64,000 nucleotides of DNA from JAXDMK01 sp963765955 (GCA_963765955.1 CAVXYA010000002.1:1364001-1428000), one strand, 5' to 3'; counted from the stretch's first letter, positions 47,771 to 57,027 are shown. Made by a program: numbers and translations. Notes: generated by a model from the sequence alone, not told the origin.

Positions 47771-48273
47771 GACTCGAAGCGACCGTAGCCGCCGCGGTAG
47801 AACACGAGCGGAGCCCCCTCCCGGGTGACGTCGAGGGCGGAGACCAGGCCGACGACGAGCAGGTGGTCGCCGCCGTCGTGCTCGGCCTCCACCGTGGCGT
47901 CGATCCAGGCCAGGGCCCCGTCGAGGACGGGGGCGCCCGCGGGCGACGGCTGCCAGCCCACCCCGGCGAAGCGGTTGCCGCCGGTGGACGCGAACCTCCG
48001 GCTCACCCCTTCCTGGTCGGCGCTCAGGATGTTCACGGTGAAGCGGCCGGTGGCCCGGATCCGGGGCCAGGTGGTGGACGCCCGGTTGACGCAGATCGCC
48101 ACCAAGGGTGGATCGAGCGACACCGACGTGAACGAGTTCACCGCCAGACCCAACGGCCCGGTGTCGTCCACCGCGGTGACGACGGTGACCCCGGTGGCGA
48201 AGTGGCCCAGCACCTGGCGGAACCGGGCCCCGTCGGTGCCCCCCGTTGCCGTCGGGGGACCGGGGACGCTCAT
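47767..48273 (-). CDS. Flavin reductase family protein
   Basis: 168 residues with FRQVLGHFATGVTVVTAVDD, LAVNSFTSVSLDPPLVAICVNR and a C-terminal HLLVVGLVSALDVTREGAPLVFYRGGYG, the typical flavin:NADH reductase (HpaC-like) layout. It reduces FMN or FAD for a monooxygenase partner. ATG 48273 overlaps the stop of the metallohydrolase gene, and its stop overlaps the rmlC start. The operon partner oxygenase is not obvious. Confidence 0.92.
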   Translation of the reverse strand: MSVPGPPTATGGTDGARFRQVLGHFATGVTVVTAVDDTGPLGLAVNSFTSVSLDPPLVAICVNRASTTWPRIRATGRFTVNILSADQEGVSRRFASTGGNRFAGVGWQPSPAGAPVLDGALAWIDATVEAEHDGGDHLLVVGLVSALDVTREGAPLVFYRGGYGRFES

Positions 48274-49202
48274 CGGCCCTCGAGGCTGACGGTGAGGCCC
48301 TCGTAGGCGGCCATGACCTCGTCGACGCCGAGCCGGTCGGCGCTGCGGCGGGCTACGGCCAGCAGCCGGTCGAGCTCGTCGTCGTCCCGGTCGGGGGCGT
48401 GGTGGAAGAGGGCCAGCCGGCGGGCGCCCGCCTCCCGGGCCACCAGGACGGCGTAGCCGGTCGTGGAATGGCCCCGGTCCGCCCCCCCGGGCCAGTCGGC
48501 CGCGCTCAGCTGGGCGTCGTGGACGAGCAGGTCGACGCCGGCGGCCAGCTCGAGGACGCCCTCGGGCACACCGTCGAGGTCGGGTGGGGGGTCGTGGTCG
48601 CTCACGTAGGCCACGCTCACCCCGGCGTGGTCGACCCGGTAGCCGTTGGTGGCGGCCGCCCCGTGGGGGACCGACCGGATCGTCACCTTGGCGTCCGGCC
48701 CGACCACCATCGCCTCCTCGCCGACCTCGTGGAAGCGCACCGTCCCCGCCCGGTCGTCGAACCGCTGCCGAAACCAGGGCGGGCCGAGGGTGTCGGCCAT
48801 CACCCGGGCCAGGGGCCCCTCCTCGGGACGGGGGCCGAACACGTCGAGCACGGTGCCGGGATGATCGAGAGGACCGAAGCCGGGGAGGCCCTGGACGTGA
48901 CCCCAGTGGAGGTGGCTCAGCAGGGCCACCGCCCGCAAGGGGACAGCCGTGTCGTCGCCGCCTGCGTCCCCGTCGGAGGCCGCGGCCTCGGCCAGGGACC
49001 GGGACCACCGGCGCAAGCCGGACCCGAGGTCGAGGACGATGGGGTCCTCCTTGGGGACATCGAGGACGACGCAGGCGGTGTGGGTGCCGTAGCGCAGGTT
49101 CCCCGGCCCGGGGACCGGAGCCGACCCCCGCACCCCGTGGAACGTCACGTTCAGCACGCGCGCACGAGGGTAGTGCGAGCGGTCTCGCGGCCCTGTTGTC
49201 AT
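48270..49202 (-). CDS. Metallo-beta-lactamase fold hydrolase
   Basis: 310 residues. VTFHGVRGSAPVPGPGNLRYGTHT is the RNase Z / cyclic-phosphodiesterase-like start. Metal ligands are visible in SHLHWGHVQG, a later VAYVSDHDPPPDL and the C-terminal FHHAPDRDDDELD. The enzyme probably cleaves a phosphodiester or related substrate with two metals. ATG 49202 overlaps the mutY stop (ATGA); a later GTG (VLNVTFHG) is an alternative. Confidence 0.85.
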   Translation of the reverse strand: MTTGPRDRSHYPRARVLNVTFHGVRGSAPVPGPGNLRYGTHTACVVLDVPKEDPIVLDLGSGLRRWSRSLAEAAASDGDAGGDDTAVPLRAVALLSHLHWGHVQGLPGFGPLDHPGTVLDVFGPRPEEGPLARVMADTLGPPWFRQRFDDRAGTVRFHEVGEEAMVVGPDAKVTIRSVPHGAAATNGYRVDHAGVSVAYVSDHDPPPDLDGVPEGVLELAAGVDLLVHDAQLSAADWPGGADRGHSTTGYAVLVAREAGARRLALFHHAPDRDDDELDRLLAVARRSADRLGVDEVMAAYEGLTVSLEGR

Positions 49203-50098
49203 AGCCAGCCGGGCAGGGCCAGGCTGCCGTCCTCGTCCACCGGCACGGCCAGGCCGTCGGCCACGACGCCCGCTGCGACCCGTCGGGCCCGGTCGGGGTC
49301 GTCCGGCCAGCCGGTGACGTTCGGGACGTCGGCCGCCGCCACCGGCGCCCGGCGCAGGGCGTCGACCAACCGGCCCCGGCCCTGGCGGTCGGACCCGTCG
49401 AAGCGGGACTGGCGGGACCCGGTGCCCGTGGCAGCCGAACCCTCGGCCGGGTCGGGGTCCGTCCGGCCGACGGCGGACCACGCGCAAGCCGACAACAGCG
49501 GGCATTCGCCACACGACTGGATCCGCTTGCCGCAGACAATGGCGCCGACGTCGAGCATGGCCTGGTTCCACGCCCAGCCCTCGCCCACTGGGACCAGGTC
49601 GTCGGCCAGTCGCTGGGCCTCCCCCGCCGTCAGCCGCCGGCCGGCGAAGGCCCGGGCCAGGACCCGGGCGCTGTTCACCTCCACCACGCCGACGTCGGCT
49701 CCGAAGGCGAACGCCAGCACCGCCCGGGCCGTGTAGTCGCCGACGCCGGGCAGCGACCGGAGGGCGGCCAGGTCGGCGGGCAGCCGGCCGCCGTGGCGCT
49801 CGACGACCGCGGTGGCGGCCCGGTACAGGCCCAGGGCCCGGCGGTTGTAGCCGAGGCCGGCCCACTCGGCAATGACGTCGGCCGCTGGCGCGGCCGCGCA
49901 GGCGGCGGGGGTGGGGAAGCGCTCGAGGAATCGGTGGTACCGGGGGACGACCCGGGCCACCTGCGTCTGCTGGAGCATCACCTCGCTCACCAGCACCGCC
50001 CACGGATCACGGGTGTGACGCCAGGGGAGGTCGCGGCGGCGCCGGGCGCCCCACTCGAGCACCGAGGCCGCCACGGCCGATTGCGTGGGGAGGGCCAC
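49199..50098 (-). CDS. mutY: A/G-specific adenine glycosylase MutY (catalytic Asp replaced by Glu)
   Basis: 299 residues. The catalytic Glu lies in VSEVMLQQTQVARV; helix-hairpin-helix is LPGVGDYTARAVLAFAF; the cluster motif C-x6-C-x2-C-x5-C is complete (CGKRIQSCGECPLLSAC). MutY removes A opposite 8-oxoG. At the usual VVDxNVxRV position this protein has VVEVNSARV, so the conserved Asp is Glu. The C-terminal Nudix-like domain is very short. GTG 50098 has TACGCT six bases upstream and no ribosome site (leaderless type); a longer reading to 50146 is less likely. It heads the rmlC operon. Confidence 0.9.
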   Translation of the reverse strand: MALPTQSAVAASVLEWGARRRRDLPWRHTRDPWAVLVSEVMLQQTQVARVVPRYHRFLERFPTPAACAAAPAADVIAEWAGLGYNRRALGLYRAATAVVERHGGRLPADLAALRSLPGVGDYTARAVLAFAFGADVGVVEVNSARVLARAFAGRRLTAGEAQRLADDLVPVGEGWAWNQAMLDVGAIVCGKRIQSCGECPLLSACAWSAVGRTDPDPAEGSAATGTGSRQSRFDGSDRQGRGRLVDALRRAPVAAADVPNVTGWPDDPDRARRVAAGVVADGLAVPVDEDGSLALPGWL

Positions 50099-50104
50099 GG
50101 CCGG

Positions 50105-50114
50105 AGCGTAACGT
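50105..50114. promoter_or_regulatory. Overlapping divergent -10 elements in a 25-bp intergenic gap
   Basis: TACGCT on the minus strand (50110-50105) lies six bases before the mutY GTG. TAACGT on the plus strand (50109-50114) lies nine bases before ATG 50124. The two hexamers share two bases, so any -35 of each promoter must lie inside the opposite gene. Confidence 0.5.
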
Positions 50115-50123
50115 CGGCGTCCG

Positions 50124-50771
50124 ATGCTCGAGTTCGCCCTCCGCAACGACGTCTACCGCCGGCCGTTGATGACGGCCCTCGACCGGCTCGGGCTGCGGGA
50201 GGGATGGCGGTGCGTCGACGTGGGCGCCGGCGGGGGCGACGTGAGCGTGGCCCTGGCCGAGGTGGTGGGCCGGGACGGGCGGGTGTACGCCGTCGACAGC
50301 GACCCCCAGGCTCGGGACATGGTGGCCAAGGCGGCGGCCGCCCACAGCCAGGTGGTCGCCATCACCCAGGCGGCGGAGGAGCTGCTCCTCCCCGAGCCCG
50401 TCGACCTCGCCTTCTGCCGGTTCGTCCTCATGCACGTCCTCGACCCGGCGGTGGTCCTCGGCCGCATGGGAGGAGCGGTGCGGCCGGGAGGGTGGGTGGT
50501 GGCCCAGGAGCCGATCACATCCGCCGGACGGGTCGGGGGCCGGCCGCTGTCGATGCCCGACGCCCGCCACCCCGACGTCGGGGCCGACCTGCCGGCCCTG
50601 GCCGTGGCCGCCGGGCTCGACGTCGTCGACGCCTGGGCCGAGTCCCAGGCGGGGGCCGGTCCCGGACCGGTGGCGGACTACCTGGCCTCGCTCACCGGCG
50701 TCCACCCGGGCCACGACGCGGTGGTCCTGCCGCCCCTCGTCACCGTCGTCGCCCGCCGTCCCATGCACTAA
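50124..50771 (+). CDS. Class I SAM-dependent methyltransferase
   Basis: 215 residues with motif I CVDVGAGGGDVSVALAEVVG, the acidic loop VYAVDSDPQARD, and LAFCRFVLMHVLDPAVVLGRM. It is a small-molecule methyltransferase of the UbiE/Methyltransf_25 type. The start is 25 bases from mutY on the other strand. Substrate unknown. Confidence 0.85.
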   Translation: MLEFALRNDVYRRPLMTALDRLGLREGWRCVDVGAGGGDVSVALAEVVGRDGRVYAVDSDPQARDMVAKAAAAHSQVVAITQAAEELLLPEPVDLAFCRFVLMHVLDPAVVLGRMGGAVRPGGWVVAQEPITSAGRVGGRPLSMPDARHPDVGADLPALAVAAGLDVVDAWAESQAGAGPGPVADYLASLTGVHPGHDAVVLPPLVTVVARRPMH

Positions 50772-50905
50772 CGACCTGCCGCCGGTCCTCCCGGGCCGAA
50801 AATGCGCTGGTGGGCAATACTTCACCCCTTGGTGGCAGGCGACACCGGACCGGCGAGCGGTGAGCGGCGGGGAAGACGACCGTCCCCCCCGGGGTCCGCC
50901 GACCG

Positions 50906-51838
50906 GTGACCACCTGGCTGCTCGAGGCCGACGGCCTGCGCAAGACGTTCCCGGTGAGCAAGAAGGCGGTCATCGACGCGGTGCGGGACGTGAGCATCGC
51001 CGTCGAGCCGGGTGAGCACGTGGGCCTGGTCGGCGCCGCCGGCGCGGGCAAGAGCGTCGTCGCCTGGATGCTCACCGGTCTGCTCAAGCCCGACGTCGGC
51101 ACCGTGCGCTTCGAGGGGGCCGACCTGGCCACCCTCACCCGCAAGGACCTGCAGGCGCTGCAGGGCCGCCTCCACCTCATCCCCCAGGATCTCGACCCGG
51201 TCATGCCGCCGAAGGCCAAGGTGGGCAAGGTCGTCGAGGAGCCCCTCGACCTGGTCAAGGGCGGACGCGACCAGCGCCAGGAGCTGGTGGCGGCGGCGCT
51301 CACCGCGGTCGGGCTCCCGGCGGAGGACGTGGTGGGGCGGCGGGTGTCGTCGCTGACGGACGCCGATCGGGCCCGGGTGGCGCTGGCCCGGGCCCTCATC
51401 CTGCGGCCCCGGCTGGTGGTGGCCGACGAGCTCGCCGGCGGGCTCGAGGAGCACGACGCGGCCGACCTCATCCAGCTCATGGCCGAGCTCGGCATCCTCC
51501 ACGGCGTGGCCTACCTGCTCGTCACCCGCGACCTGGCCCAGGCCGAGTTCCTCTGCGACCGCCTGGTCGTCATGCACGAGGGGCGGGTGGTCGACCAGGG
51601 GCCGACCGACCAGGTGATGTCACGCCCCCTCCATCCCCACTCGGTGGAGCTGGTGAAGGCCGCCCGCCGCCACCGACCGCCCGAGGCCGACGGCCGCCGG
51701 AGGCCGACGACTTCGGGCCCGCGTGTTGGTCGTGACCCGCCTAGCCCAGACGAGCTTCCGTGGCGCGAAGCCGGCATTCTCTGGGTCCGGCTCTTGGTCT
51801 TGCGACCCGCCGTCATCCCACGCCCGAACATGTGCTGA
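50906..51838 (+). CDS. Oligopeptide-type ABC ATPase with degenerate signature
   Basis: 310 residues from GTG 50906. Walker A GAAGAGKSV (residues about 44-52) and Q-loop LIPQDLDP are present, and the end PLHPHSVELVKAARRH is typical of DppD/OppD-like proteins. The signature is VSSLTDADRARVALARAL instead of LSGGQ. Walker B is LVVADELAGG, and the H-loop is LVTRDLAQAEFL with Arg for His. It may therefore bind but hydrolyse ATP poorly. No permease is adjacent; the peptide importer at 26.8-30.3 kb lacks an ATPase, so a link is possible but distant. The last 50 residues are low confidence. Confidence 0.8.
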   Translation: MTTWLLEADGLRKTFPVSKKAVIDAVRDVSIAVEPGEHVGLVGAAGAGKSVVAWMLTGLLKPDVGTVRFEGADLATLTRKDLQALQGRLHLIPQDLDPVMPPKAKVGKVVEEPLDLVKGGRDQRQELVAAALTAVGLPAEDVVGRRVSSLTDADRARVALARALILRPRLVVADELAGGLEEHDAADLIQLMAELGILHGVAYLLVTRDLAQAEFLCDRLVVMHEGRVVDQGPTDQVMSRPLHPHSVELVKAARRHRPPEADGRRRPTTSGPRVGRDPPSPDELPWREAGILWVRLLVLRPAVIPRPNMC

Positions 51839-52454
51839 GAACCGTCCCGTGCCCTCGGGACCATCGGCGGCAGCCGAAGGCAGCGACGCTGTCGCGACCG
51901 ACAGTTCGACCGGAGTAGACAGACGGAGCCGGGTCTTGAGCCCAGGCGTCGCGGCCCTGTGCCACCGATCGGGGGAGGCCGAAGGCGAGGTCGGGGCCGG
52001 TGACGACCCGGTGTTGCCTGGGACGGGGTGGTTGCGGGACGGCCCGGTTGGCCGCCAGGGATAGCTCGGCTCGCTTCCGGAACCGAAGGACGAAGACCCT
52101 CGTCACGGCGATCAAGAGGATCGGAAGGGACAGCACCGCGGTCGCCACCCATCGGCCCCGTTGGGCCTGGACCAGCACCGGGAGGATGAGCCACGCCGCG
52201 AAGAGGGCGATGGCCATCCGGCCCAGCCAGGTGGGGGGCGGTCGGCGGGTTACGGCGATGGCCATCTCGATCGCGGGACCGGCCAGCGACGGATCGCTGA
52301 CGGCGGTTCCGCCTCGAACCGCCCGGCTCACCTCCCGCCGCTCCTCGGCGGACAGGGTGGCCGCGGTGTCCTTCCAGGCCTGGTTCGTCCGGTGCCGCTG
52401 GGGGTGGCGCGCATAGTCGAGGAGGCCGGCGACCAGGGACAATGCCTGCAACAC
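51813..52454 (-). CDS. Hypothetical membrane protein
   Basis: A 213-residue frame from GTG 52454. A soluble N-terminus (YARHPQRHRTNQAWKDTAAT, then LSAEERREVSRAVRGG) is followed by two membrane segments (LGRMAIALFAAWLILPVLV, TAVLSLPILLIAVTRVFVLRF). The tail after residue 140 is low complexity and may be spurious. It overlaps the end of the ABC ATPase by 26 bases. Not recognised. Confidence 0.5.
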   Translation of the reverse strand: MLQALSLVAGLLDYARHPQRHRTNQAWKDTAATLSAEERREVSRAVRGGTAVSDPSLAGPAIEMAIAVTRRPPPTWLGRMAIALFAAWLILPVLVQAQRGRWVATAVLSLPILLIAVTRVFVLRFRKRAELSLAANRAVPQPPRPRQHRVVTGPDLAFGLPRSVAQGRDAWAQDPAPSVYSGRTVGRDSVAAFGCRRWSRGHGTVLSTCSGVG

Positions 52455-52765
52455 CAGGACGATTCCGGATCCACCGCCTCCCGAAGGTACCGCGGCGTGG
52501 CAGTGGCGACCCGTCGCCTCGCGTTGTGGCCGCGGAGCCGATGAGTGCTGCCTGACCCCGCTCCGTCATTGCGGTGTCGTGCGAGAACGAAGCGGCGCGA
52601 GCGTTCATGACCTGGTACCCGAGGCGGGCGTTCGCGGATTGCGACCAGTCATGCCGAATCGACGATCGAGGTCGTCGAGTTTCCTGAAGAGCCCACGATC
52701 GACAGCTCAGGCTGCTCAGGTGCACGCTGCCGTCGCCGTGGCAAGCGTCTGGTCGATCTCGTCAT

Positions 52766-53286
52766 TCAACGGGGATCGAAGTCTGCGCCAAAGAGCGATC
52801 GCCGCAGGAGCCCAGCCGCTTCGTAGCGTTCGGCAACACAGGCCGCGGGCTCCGGCGCGAGCTCGCCACCCGCACTCAGGAAATCCGCCACCTTCGCCTT
52901 CAGGTCAGCGCAGCGGCCGTAGATCGCGTACAGCTCATCGGCCTCGGTCTTCGACAGAGGAGGCTCGGTCCGGCTGGGAGCGGTACCCGTCTCCACGTTC
53001 ATCCCCAGCTCCTGGAGTCTCGGGATCCCCAGCGCCTCCACGGTGGCGCGGGCAGCACAGTCACCCTCGGTGTCGGCGAACGTGAGCGGTTCGGGTCGGC
53101 ATTCTCGACCAGGTCCTGCTTCACGGTCTTCACAGCTGCTTCGTGGTTATCGGAAGGCTGCATGTCGCTCGAGGGCCCGTCCGCGCTGGGGGTCTCCTCG
53201 GACGACGAACAGGCTGCGAGCGAGAGGGCGACGAGGCTGACGGCGACTGTCAACAAGCGCCGACACGTCCGTGTCCTTCTGAGCAT
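52766..53286 (-). CDS. Secreted lipoprotein, one frameshift
   Basis: ATG 53286 is preceded by GAGGAGG. The signal peptide ends in a lipobox (VSLVALSLAAC), then a Ser/Asp-rich linker and a helical domain of about 90 residues with three cysteines (GDCAARATV, YGRCADLKAKVADFL, AACVAERYE). A missing G near 53092 breaks the frame; restoring it gives DPEPLTFADTEGDCAARATVEALG. The domain is not recognised; it looks like a small all-helical, disulfide-linked extracellular domain. Confidence 0.6.
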
Positions 53287-53641
53287 GATCCTCCTCGGGT
53301 CAGCGCACGGCGTCGTCGTTGGTCTGGGGGCTAGGGGGCGCCGCTTCATACTCCCGCAATCTGCCCCGCCGGCCGCATCGCGGTTCCAGTCGCTGGCCCT
53401 ACGTCTCCCGGGCAGTGGGGGGCATCAATGTCGACGTTCTCGGAGCGATATCAGCCGCAGCGACGACGGCCCCACCCGAGCAAGTCCCGGCAGTTGTCGT
53501 CGGGTTCTCGATCACACTCGTTGCCTCCACGCCGCCCGCTCCTCAGGCGTTCGAGCGAAGGTCTCCTGCCAGGCGCGACCGCTGCCTGGAATCGTGTCCA
53601 GAAGTCATCGGAATGCTGCCATAGGTGTCGCAGGGGGATGG
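53287..53641. other. No supported gene
   Basis: This gap between the lipoprotein gene and the DUF222-HNH gene holds only overlapping frames of biased composition. No repeat or RNA structure was recognised. Confidence 0.5.
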
Positions 53642-53647
53642 TAGAAT
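53642..53647 (+). promoter_or_regulatory. -10 element of leaderless promoter for the DUF222-HNH gene
   Basis: TAGAAT, close to the -10 consensus, lies seven bases before ATG 53655 and no ribosome site is present. Confidence 0.55.
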
Positions 53648-53654
53648 CGAACGT

Positions 53655-54887
53655 ATGATCGGCCTGCGGGTGGGCGAGCTGGTGGCGGGATTGGAAGAGG
53701 TGCTGGCCGAGCTCGACCCCGAGGCGCTGGGTGCGAGCGAGTCGCTCGAGCTGATGGGCGCCTTCGCCCGCATGCAGCGCCTGGGGGCGGCGGGCACGGT
53801 GTTGTGCTCGCGGCGCATGGCGCAGTCCCAGGCCTGGTTCGGCACCGGCCATCGCTCGCCGGCGCATCTGCTGGCCGATGCCACCGGGGTCGGGGTCGGC
53901 CAGGCGGTGGACCTGCTGGAGGCGGCCGAGGCCATGCGGGCCCTGCCGGCCACCGAGGACAGGTTCCGCTCCGGTGCGCTCACCGAGCGCCAGGCGGTGG
54001 AGGTGGCCACTGCCGCAGTCGCCGATCAGGGCTCGGAAGCGGAGCTGTTGGAGCTGGCCGAGGCCGGGTCCTTCCCCGAGCTGCAACGGGCGGCGGCCCG
54101 GGTGCGGGCGGCGGCCACCGACGACGACGAGCGCCACCGCCGGGCGCATCGTCGGCGCCACCTGCGCCACTGGGTCGATCTCGAAGGGTCATTCCGCCTC
54201 TCCGCCAGCCTCACCCCCGAAGCGGGCGCCATCGTGCTGGCCGCCCTCGAGCCCCACCGCCAGGCCATCGCCCGACGGGCGGCGGAGGACCATCGGGGCC
54301 GGAGTCAAACGTCGGGATGCCGATAGCGCAGTGGTGGCCGACGCGCTGGTGGCCATGGCCCGGGCCGCGACCGCCGCCCCGCCCGCCGATGCCCTGCGCC
54401 CCCGTCGGCCATGATCCACGTACGGGTCGACCACGGTGCGCTGCGGCGGGGACACACCGAGCGGGGTGAGGTGTGCGAGGTGCCGGGGGCGGGGCCGGTC
54501 ACGGTGGGCTGGGTCAACGGCCTGCTGGCCGACGCCGTCGTGGCCGCGCTCGAGGTCGACGACGGCGAGGTGCGCAAGGTGGTGCACCTGGGCCGTGGCA
54601 TCCCCGCCCGGGTGCGCACCGCGCTGCTGGAGCGAGACCCGGTCTGCGTGGTGCCCGGCTGTGGCGTCGCCAACGACCTGGAGATCGACCACATCCGCCC
54701 GGTCGCCGAGGGCGGCCGCAGCGAGCTGGCCAACCTCTGCCGTCTCTGCCGGTTCCACCACTACCTCAAGACCCACCACCGCTGGCGCGTCTCCCGGCGG
54801 GGCAAACGTTGGCTATGGGAGGGGCCCCACGGTCCCCCTCCCGACCCCCGGGCCCGCCAACCCGAGCTGACGGCCGCCTCGGGCTAG
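53655..54887 (+). CDS. DUF222 / HNH endonuclease (13E12-like) protein, two frameshifts
   Basis: About 411 residues. The N-terminal DUF222 region has MQRLGAAGTVLCSRRMAQSQ, HRSPAHLLADATGVGVGQA and GALTERQAVEVATAAV. The C-terminal HNH nuclease has VCVVPGCGVANDLEIDHIRP and a Cys/His cluster (LCRLCRFHHYLKTHHRW). Shifts near 54285 and 54405 cancel each other. This family occurs in many copies in actinobacteria, often with mobile character. Function in the cell is not established. Confidence 0.88.
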
Positions 54888-54890
54888 ACC

Positions 54891-54905
54891 GCGCCCTTCG
54901 GGCGC
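54891..54905 (+). terminator. Short GC hairpin after the DUF222-HNH gene
   Basis: GCGCCC and GGGCGC pair around a TTC loop, three bases after the TAG stop. There is no U tract. Confidence 0.5.
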
Positions 54906-55558
54906 CCGGGGCCACGAACGACCGTCACCGCGCCCATCGAGCATGGGAGCCCACCGGCGGCGATCGCTCTGGACCATCGCCGGAGGGTCTCCGAGATGTG
55001 CCGGAGCGTCGCCGGCGCCGTCGTGCTCGCCGAGCAAGAACGACATCGTGCGAGCGATCCTGACCGGGTACCCAAATCCGCGGGGCGGAACAGGAGCCGG
55101 CAGTACGTGTTGGGTGAAGCTGGCGGACGGGGCCGGACGCAACCCCGAAGATCGGGAGGGCGACGCCTCGACGCCGAACCACGCACATCGGTACCTGCGA
55201 GTGGTGGCGGGGTGCCCCGCCGATATCGGCGGACGGATGGCCCCGAGCGTACTTCGGAGCGAGTGGCGCGAACCCGTAAGGTTGCCCCGTCACCTACCGG
55301 CAGTTCAGAAACGCCCTGGTGACCTGGTGACCAGGGCACGCCCGGGGCCGTGCTGCGCAACGTCGTCCGGCGCCGTCGCGTCTCGGCCGACCAGAGCCGG
55401 AACCGTACAACTTCGGCCCCAAGTCTGGGACACCCATGCCCGATGTGCGCGTTGCCGTGCGGCTGGAGGCGCTAGGTACCCATTCATGGGCAACCGTGCG
55501 ATTCGCGTAAGCCGAGGCGGAAACGAGCCACGCCATCGTTCTCGCTACGACGAGCCGG
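54906..55558. other. No supported gene; composition shifts toward lower GC
   Basis: Several frames cross this stretch but none looks like a protein. Composition changes from very GC-rich to more balanced toward 55500, marking the left edge of the islet with the TIR gene. Confidence 0.45.
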
Positions 55559-55564
55559 TATGAT
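55559..55564 (+). promoter_or_regulatory. Candidate -10 for the TIR gene
   Basis: TATGAT, the best -10 hexamer of the islet, lies 47 bases before ATG 55612. No convincing -35 and no ribosome site were seen. Confidence 0.35.
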
Positions 55565-55611
55565 TAGCCCGTGAGCAACAGAATTGTGAATGGGCCACGG
55601 TTCACGCACAA

Positions 55612-56470
55612 ATGAAGATCTTTCTCAGTTGGTCGGGCGATAGTTCAAGGCAGGCCGCTATAATTCTTCGTGACTGGATACCAAGGGTGATTCAAGACGT
55701 CACGCCATGGGTCTCATCCGAGGATATCGGAAAAGGCAGGCGGTGGAGCGCAGAACTGGCGAAAGAGCTTGAAGAGTGCCGGTTCGGGATTGTTTGCCTG
55801 ACGCCAGAGAATCTAAACTCCGCTTGGATACACTTCGAAGCCGGGGCTGTGGCCAAGTCCATTCCCGGATCCCTCGAACGCGGCCGAGTGACTCCTCTCC
55901 TGTTGGGAATTCAGCCCAGCGCTTTGCCCGGCCCCCTTGCACATTTTCAGGCGACAGCGTTTGACAAAGCCGACGTCTACAGACTGATGAAGGACCTGAA
56001 CGGTGCTCTGGAGCGTTCGTTAGCCGAACGGCTACTCCAGGAATCGTTTGACATGTGGTGGCCGCGCCTGGAGACTACGGTTTTGCAGCTCCTTTCGCAG
56101 GCGACTGAGGTCACGAGTGTCGCCGAACCGCGCGCTGCGAACTCAGGATCAACTCTTGGAAGAAATTCTCAAGTCCATCCGTAGCCAAGAGCGTCAGCTC
56201 CTGCGGCTGGAAGCGACAGTTGCTCGCACAAGCTGGCCGAGAACGACGACGAGCCCGCCGAGCACGACGAGCACGACGAGCACGACGGTTCCACTCCCGC
56301 GAAGCACCACGTCGTCATCGACCTCATCGTCATCTTCAGTTCCGCCTGTCAGCAGTCCCGACTACCCGGACAATGATGCTGATGTGGACCCGCACAGAAT
56401 ACTGATCGGCCGAAATAGTCCGTGTTACTGTGGCTCAGGAAAGAAGTTTAAAATGTGCCACGGGCGGTAG
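55612..56470 (+). CDS. TIR-domain protein with C-terminal SEC-C motif, one frameshift
   Basis: The N-terminal TIR domain (about 150 residues) has KIFLSWSGDSSRQAAIILRDW, PWVSSEDIGKGRRWSAEL and SAWIHFEAGAVAK, where Glu76 fits the catalytic Glu of TIR NADases. A shift near 56125 moves into a helical segment (RTQDQLLEEILKSIRSQERQ), a Thr/Ser/Pro-rich linker and a C-terminal SEC-C zinc motif (IGRNSPCYCGSGKKFKMCHG). The total is about 286 residues. TIR proteins of this kind often act in anti-phage defence by cleaving NAD. Codon use and GC differ from the flanks, suggesting recent transfer. No partner gene is intact. Confidence 0.82.
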
Positions 56471-56820
56471 CGCAGAACAGATGCAAAATAACAGTCAGCA
56501 TACGTTGTCACAATCGATGTTGTTTTCACCCCCGGGCTCAGGCGACCTGCCGTCCGCTGGCGCCAGCGTTCCCTAATGTCGGTAGAGTGCGCTACCGGAT
56601 CGCCGCTCACGCAGCCCTAAACGATTCAGCGCCCCCCGCACCAGTCTTGCCACGTCTTGCAGCGCAGGTCGAACCCGTGGCTTGCGGCTCGCGCACAGCT
56701 GTGGGGGCCGATTAGAGCACACGCGATACTCAGTCCGTGCCGTAGGCTGACGTGATAGAAATGTCGCGAAAGCGATCGGTTCCGGCTGAATAACGAGCTA
56801 GCTAGTGATGATGCTCCTCG
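56471..56820. other. No supported gene
   Basis: Lower-GC sequence with many stops in all frames, between the TIR gene and a gene fragment. Possibly decayed DNA of the same islet. Confidence 0.45.
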
Positions 56821-56823
56821 TAA

Positions 56824-56960
56824 AACGAAGGTTGGGGCTACGGCCGCATCAATCTGCTCTTGCGCGAGTTCGGGATCGAGCCCCTCAGCGACACGAATTG
56901 GGAGATGGGATCGCCGCTCGGCTGGCGGACTTACCCGACGGTGAGCTGGTCGAGCTCTAA
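56824..56960 (+). pseudogene. Fragment of an AbiJ-N-terminal-like or related domain
   Basis: Two frames join across one missing G near 56910 to read WGYGRINLLLREFGIEPLSD, then NWEMGIAARLADLPDGELVEL and a stop. A YxRxNLLLREFG...LPDxELxEL pattern is, from memory, like the short N-terminal modules of abortive-infection (AbiJ-like) proteins. The family call is uncertain. A TAA precedes it at 56821 and there is no start codon, so it is a remnant. It lies 350 bases after the TIR gene. Confidence 0.35.
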
Positions 56961-57027
56961 TCGACCGTGACCGGACTCGACCCCAAGGAGGTGACAGATG
57001 TCGTGGAGTCGGGGGAAAACCCGGGGT

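Noticed and set aside
47767..49539. 590-codon frame spanning flavin reductase and metallohydrolase
   Set aside because: The N-terminal part is antisense-free but out of frame with the metallohydrolase; only the last 168 codons are real.
54884..55360. Minus-strand frame of 158 codons
   Set aside because: No ribosome site, no recognisable domain and composition typical of random high-GC DNA.
56200..56330. Alternative frame with His-Asp-Glu repeats inside the TIR gene
   Set aside because: The SEC-C motif at the end is only read in the Thr/Ser-rich frame, so that frame was preferred.
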